Positions 60,201-64,000 of a DNA stretch of 64,000 bases are shown here, piece after piece. The position numbers and the translations under genes were made by a program. The stretch is from Rhyacichthys aspro (Eukaryota; Chordata; Actinopteri; Gobiiformes; Rhyacichthyidae). The stretch covers positions 28,378,280-28,442,279 of the forward strand of contig CM072159.1 of NCBI GenBank assembly GCA_036850595.1, written 5' to 3'. The notes beneath the pieces were generated by a model that was not told where the DNA came from, did not search any database, and was given only the letters and a program-made list of their open reading frames with translations. Every line of letters begins with the position of its first letter. Within the stretch, counting starts at the first letter, position 1.

Positions 60201-62996
60201 TAACAGGAGACACAGCAGCTATTGACAGTGTCCTCACATGATAACATACAGAAATAACACAGCCAGTGCACTAATAGATATTCAGAGATGAGTCAGAGGC
60301 TTGTCAGGTCAAAGGTCAGCTAGAGTCTGTGCCACAATAATGACGACCCAATAGAAACTTGTGCCATTTACTGTCATTAAACCTATGTGATAATAAATGT
60401 AATAGGTTGGTTCATGAACATGGTATTAGGCATTTGCAATACTCTTCTTTTTACACCAAAACTTGTGATTATGTGGAGAGTTTGCTAAAAAAAAAAAAAT
60501 TTCTGGCAAAATAAAGAAACTTTGAACTTTTGGACTTTTAAGTTAAAAGGTTGAAGTAAAGTTAGATTGTAAAAGCTGTGTACAAGACAGACAACATGTG
60601 ATCACCTGGCTTTTTTGGTATTTCTAGAGATAGGTTTTTGCGGCTTTAGTCACAAATTATTGGCAAAACACAGTTGGATAGTGTGCTTTGTTTGAAAGTA
60701 ATCGTACAGCTACACAAACACACACAGGACTGTGAAGTTTCAATAAATGTAGCATGTATAAAGATGAGAGGAAATGAATGTTGATGGTTTAGATTTGATG
60801 CTCTTGGAAAATGGAAACATCCAAATCACAGTTAAACAGAGGCGTCTGGTGAGTTAGCTGCACTGTGTGGTTTACTGTCTCAGGATAGAAACCAAGAACA
60901 CGTATTTAAGGCTAAGGCTTTGTTGAATTTTTTCTGTCCTAATTAACTACCAATGTTGTTTATAGATGCCTTGTTGAAAGGTGCTGTCCTGTGGCTTAAA
61001 ATATGTATTATTTAATAAGAGTAAAATAAGTGTCTATCCTGTTCCAGCCAAGTGTCTTAGCTTCACTAATTGGTAAACATCTAAGTCAAATTATCAGCTT
61101 TTTAATAAATCATAATACTAAATAATTTAATGGCATTATGCTTAAATTTTACTGATATCCAATGGTTATAATACACAGTGCAACAACCACATATGCTTGT
61201 AAACTGCACCGTGAACCTTACCACTGTGATTTACTTTGACAACAAACATTTTGTCACAGTGTCTTCTTCACCGACACACCGCTGTAGATCCTAACTTTAG
61301 CCTCTTGAAGCATTGCTTTACATCACTTCTATTGACACTTTGGATTACCATTTTTCCACTGGCTTTACACAATAGAAAGTGTTCTGCCAATAAAGACAGC
61401 TGTAGATCAAGTGACAGAGGATTAGAGAGTGAGCAGATGGTGGGCAGAGCGCCACAGAGCTGCAGCCGAAGAGGGGAATCCAGCAGGTGACCAGAACAAA
61501 ACAGAGATGACCCTGTTTGTCCTTATTCAAGAGGAATCCACCAACATCTGTGCCAGTGTGTCACTCATTTGTCTGATAAAAGATGGGCTGATTGAGAATG
61601 AAGTGGTAGCATTATTTTAATACAAAATAATCAGTATGTCTGAATTATGCAAAACCCAAAGGGCCCGGGTTGATATTAACAAAACCTGATTTGTCATTTG
61701 TCTTTGGATGAGCAGTGGTTTGGAGCTCATCTGGAGACTCCACATGACACTCTGCCAGCGTCCCGTGATTGTGCGCTTTTATATTTGGGCCGTGACCCAA
61801 TGACATGACCTACTAAATAAAGGCTGAGGGGATTTACTGTCAGGTTTCTGATTAAAGCGTGGGCTCACAAAGCATCACCAAGTGTCCCTCCCAAAATCTG
61901 TAGAGAGGACAACATGCAACAAATGAAGATGACTTTAGGGATTAGAATTTAAACAAAGGAAGAGACTGAAAATTTATTTGCCATGAACACGTCTGAGCAA
62001 TATTCACGGTGTGTTGTATCACTTTAAATCCAAGTACACACGGTCAGAGGGTAAAAATTATAAAACATTACAACTGAAAGTTAATGAAAGCACATTATAT
62101 CACATATTTGTTATAATATAAAACAAATGAAATATCTATATCACAAATAACTGATTGTATCTCAATAAACAATCAAATAATTGTTCAATGGGAGCCTTAT
62201 ATCAAACTATGAAAAATAAAGTTAGCCCTAAACTAAGTCCTTCACTAAGTCCTGGTTTAGGCCTGGTTTAGTCTTAGTTTTGATGTAGTCTCAGTTTTGA
62301 CCAATGAAAGTTTCTTCATAGCCTTCTATTTCTTTATAAATTGAAATATAATTTAACTTGTTCAATATCCAAAGGGGGACTTTACCATGTGTCATGTTTT
62401 TTTCTAAAAAACATGCTCCACTAGTTGGCACTGATAGCTAGAAACAGCTTTTTATTTAATTCTATCACTTTCCTTTCCTAGTGGTACTTTTTTTCTTAAC
62501 CCCAGAAGACCCATGTCCCAAAAGATACATAGGATTTTTCTACAACTTACCCCAAATTCTATAAGAATCCATAACTTATGCTACATTAGGTCTGTTTTAT
62601 GGGAATAACAAACCCTCATATTTACTTTTGTTGTCATCAAATACTGAGAATAAAATATGTCCTATTCTTTCAAAAAACTTTGGTTGAACTGGATCTTGTC
62701 AGCTTTAATTTTTAAATATTGGTGAGATTAATTTTCACCATCAGTGACGTTATTATGCAACTGGCAGAATAAACCTCACCTGCAGCGTACATGACCGCCA
62801 GCATGATGGAGGAGATCCATGCGATCTGACTGTAGGAGGCGTCGAAGATGACCTGGATGTCTTTGAAGAAGACAGTGATGGCTTTGGGAAACGCGTAAGA
62901 GAAACCAATGGAGATGAAGGATCCCAAGACCACAGCCCACCCCCAGCCGCCGTCTGGAGGGGGCACGGCCGGGGGTCCTGTGGCGGGCGGCGGCAT
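53950..62996 (-). CDS. slc16a7: Monocarboxylate transporter 2 (MCT2), four coding exons
   Basis: The protein is a plasma-membrane, proton-coupled carrier of lactate, pyruvate and ketone bodies from the major facilitator superfamily. Joined exons (62996-62780, 55977-55834, 55221-54427, 54227-53950) total 1434 nt, giving 477 residues against 478 in human MCT2. The MCT signature DGGWGW lies at 15-20 and the second family motif, YFYVKRPIANGLAMAGS, at 138-154. Lys38, Asp285 and Arg289 match residues needed for proton/substrate coupling in MCT1. A long loop (about 196-228) separates the two six-helix halves. MCT2 rather than MCT1 is indicated by INKYLDLSLFKHRGFLIYLS, DEYSAAFLLS and the RETNI C-terminus. 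The start is the ATG at 62996: an in-frame TAG lies 18 nt upstream. The assignment as slc16a7 rather than a fish slc16a1 paralogue is strong but rests on recalled similarity. Confidence 0.95.
54228..54426 (-). other. slc16a7: slc16a7 short last coding intron
   Basis: A 199-nt GT/AG intron in phase 1 with a good polypyrimidine tract (TTTTCTTTTGCAG). Nothing else is seen in it. Confidence 0.9.
54427..55221 (-). CDS. slc16a7: slc16a7 large coding exon
   Basis: 795 nt, acceptor TTTCCTCACAG, donor GCAG|GTACTG, phase 1 at both ends. It encodes residues 121-386, covering helices 4 to 11 and the central cytoplasmic loop. It includes YFYVKRPIANGLAMAGS and the Asp285/Arg289 pair in AFVDMFARPSMGL. Confidence 0.96.
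55222..55833 (-). other. slc16a7: slc16a7 intron between exons 2 and 3 of the coding region
   Basis: A 612-nt GT/AG intron, donor GTAAGT, acceptor TTTCCTCACAG, phase 1. AT-rich, with no recognised element. Confidence 0.9.
55834..55977 (-). CDS. slc16a7: slc16a7 second coding exon (144 nt)
   Basis: The acceptor CTTTTTCTTTCAG precedes GACCCATCAGC; donor GGTG|GTAAGT. The 144-nt, phase 1-1 exon encodes residues 73-121 (GPISSILVNTYG..., helices 2-3). The joins to both neighbours restore family-consistent glycines. Confidence 0.95.
57090..57400. other. Candidate intronic conserved regulatory element
   Basis: A GC-richer complex block in the large slc16a7 intron (CATTTGCATCGGCAGCAGTG, an octamer-like ATTTGCAT; GGGCACGGCGCGACCGAGTG; GGCTTATCATCTCCCGG with a GATA site). 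A 119-codon frame overlaps it but has no splice boundaries. Possible transporter or bystander-gene enhancer. Confidence 0.28.
60000..60260. other. Candidate intronic conserved regulatory element
   Basis: Contains CTGTAATGACATTAATGACT, GAGTAAACACAGCC (forkhead-like GTAAACA) and TGATTAGCG. A complex sequence in an AT-rich intron, without a coding frame. Tentative. Confidence 0.25.
61640..61850. other. Candidate intronic conserved regulatory element
   Basis: Contains GGTTGATATTAACAAAACC, GGAGCTCATCTGGAGACTCC and GTGCGCTTTTATATTTGGGC with CCGTGACCCAATGACATGAC. The complexity contrasts with the surrounding intron. No frame or splice pair. Tentative. Confidence 0.25.
62229..62302. repeat. Degenerate short minisatellite
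   Basis: Repeated AAGTCCT.../GGTTTAG.../CTTAGTTTTG units (CTAAGTCC, CTAAGTCCTGGTTTAG, GCCTGGTTTAG, TCTTAGTTTTG, TCTCAGTTTTG). It resembles the short variable tandem arrays common in fish introns. Inside the large slc16a7 intron. Confidence 0.6.
62780..62996 (-). CDS. slc16a7: slc16a7 first coding exon
   Basis: The ATG at 62996-62994 starts MPPPATGPPAVPPPDGGWGW. The exon ends at donor CAG|GTGAGG, phase 1, after 72 codons plus one base. It encodes the proline-rich N-terminus, helix 1 with the DGGWGW signature, and Lys38 in SYAFPK. A reading frame exists upstream of the ATG for five codons (from a TTG), but TAG at 63017-63015 closes it, so 62996 is the start. Confidence 0.95.
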
Positions 62997-63024
62997 ACTG
63001 TCCCTCCTCAACTTCTACTCAGAC
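62997..63024 (-). other. slc16a7: slc16a7 5' UTR part of the first coding exon
   Basis: The acceptor TTTTGTGGTTTCAG (AG at 63026-63025) precedes this 28-nt leader, so at least one non-coding 5' exon lies further right, probably outside the window. Confidence 0.75.
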
Positions 63025-64000
63025 CTGAAACCACAAAACACAGGTGTCATAAAGCAGATGGAAAAGATAGACAAGTGAATTTATAATACAGGTGTAAAGT
63101 CCAATAAGACCTGAGATGAAAAGTTTATTGAACCAGAGATGGTAACAGTAACCTTTGGAGCAGCAATACATAAATGATCATGATAAAGCGTTAGAGGAAC
63201 TCAGTGTTGGGAGTCTGGTCAGAGGTGAGCAAACCAGGACCCAAAAGATGGCTGTTTACATCTGGAAAAACAGGTACCAAAAACTTTGTTACTGTATATT
63301 CCTATGATGAGGTGACTTGAAAGAAAAATGTATATGAAAGATGTATAATGATCAATGAGCATTAAAATATGATTAATATGCTTCAAGTTCAGTGAATATT
63401 GGGGCTGTACCTCCTGATTGAGGCCCATACAGTCTCTAGAAAAGCCTCTGGTTAACAACATTTGTTATATCTTCAAAATATATGTTATATTTCTCATTTG
63501 ATTCCACAGTGATCAGTTGTCCAACACACAAATGACAGTTGATTGGTTATTAATCAGGTGGTTTTAAAGACTAGAGCAATATTCAGTAATTGACTACAAA
63601 TGTTACCAAAATTGTTATTTAAATGCATTTATAACATGCAGAATTTGCAGAATTGATTTAAATGTTTCCTTTAAATTTAATCCATTATAATGTACATTTG
63701 ACAATTTCCCTTCCTTTGATTACATGACATGTAGAAAGATTCCTTCAAAAGCCAGAGTAAACCTAATTTTGAAGCTAAAACAATACAAGGGAACAGGCAA
63801 AGTTTGTTGTCCAGAAATATTGCCTAAAAACGCAGTTAAGTCCACCAGTGTGTTTTCATTTTAAAATGGCATTGTATAATTGATGAAAGGGATCAAAGAA
63901 GACAGTCAGACACCAACACAGCTATCGTTTACATAAGGCTCAGTTTTATGCAACACTGCAAAAGGTATAGATTTCTATAGAATATCTAGATAGATATCTT
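63025..64000 (-). other. slc16a7: Upstream intron of slc16a7 at the window edge
   Basis: Begins at the splice acceptor and shows no promoter, CpG island or recognisable upstream exon before the window ends. AT-rich. The word GGACCCAAAAGATGGC near 63238 recalls a common fish repeat flank but no element could be delimited. Confidence 0.5.

Larger units (their letters stand above)
55978..62779 (-). other. slc16a7: slc16a7 large first coding intron
   Basis: A 6.8-kb phase 1 intron, donor CAG|GTGAGG and acceptor CTTTTTCTTTCAG. It carries complex, possibly regulatory blocks near 57090-57400, 60000-60260 and 61640-61850, an A13 run at 60487-60499 and a degenerate minisatellite at 62229-62302. Open frames inside it (for example 119 codons at 56938-57297) are not supported as exons. 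Confidence 0.88.

Noticed and set aside
62997..63011. Upstream start (TTG at 63011) adding five codons to MCT2
   Set aside because: TTG is not a normal start here, and the ATG at 62996 gives the family-type N-terminus.

Overview
The window is vertebrate nuclear DNA, almost certainly from a ray-finned (teleost) fish. Four things support this: an intron-containing gene with canonical GT/AG splice sites, a tRNA-Leu(CAA) gene with a short intron, fish-type tRNA-derived SINEs together with a CR1/L2-type LINE tail, and small hAT-like and other DNA transposon remnants in an AT-rich background. I see no sign of bacterial, organellar or viral origin.

One protein-coding gene can be reconstructed with confidence. 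It is slc16a7 (monocarboxylate transporter 2, MCT2), on the minus strand. Its four coding exons lie at 62996-62780, 55977-55834, 55221-54427 and 54227-53950 and encode a 477-residue, 12-helix proton-linked lactate/pyruvate/ketone-body carrier. All three introns are phase 1. A splice acceptor at 63025-63027 shows that the 5' UTR continues upstream, beyond or near the right edge. Position 62996 is the translation start, because an in-frame stop lies just upstream of it.

The left 53 kb, downstream of slc16a7, looks like a gene desert. It contains an intact tRNA-Leu(CAA) gene (47043-47150, minus, 24-nt intron) and one unassigned exon-like stretch (42264-42453, minus). The rest is dispersed repeats and unique sequence. 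The repeats are a hAT-like element with 8-bp target duplications and an internal 21-bp minisatellite (11927-12432), a second hAT-like element (27674-27992), an unclassified terminal-inverted-repeat element (4912-5356), two SINEs (22339-22499 and 44545-44680), a LINE remnant (21211-21572), a PIF/Harbinger transposase remnant (33298-33573) and a Tigger/mariner-like remnant ending at 40204. There is also a near-perfect 68-nt hairpin at 37491-37558.

Between the repeats, several islands of higher complexity and GC content with dense TAAT/octamer-like motifs resemble conserved non-coding regulatory elements of vertebrate gene deserts, including two inside the large slc16a7 intron. No multiple alignment was available, so these calls are tentative. 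I found no CRISPR array, operon or phage. No clearly new biological system is visible; the best leads are the orphan exon-like stretch, the hairpin and the composite hAT element.
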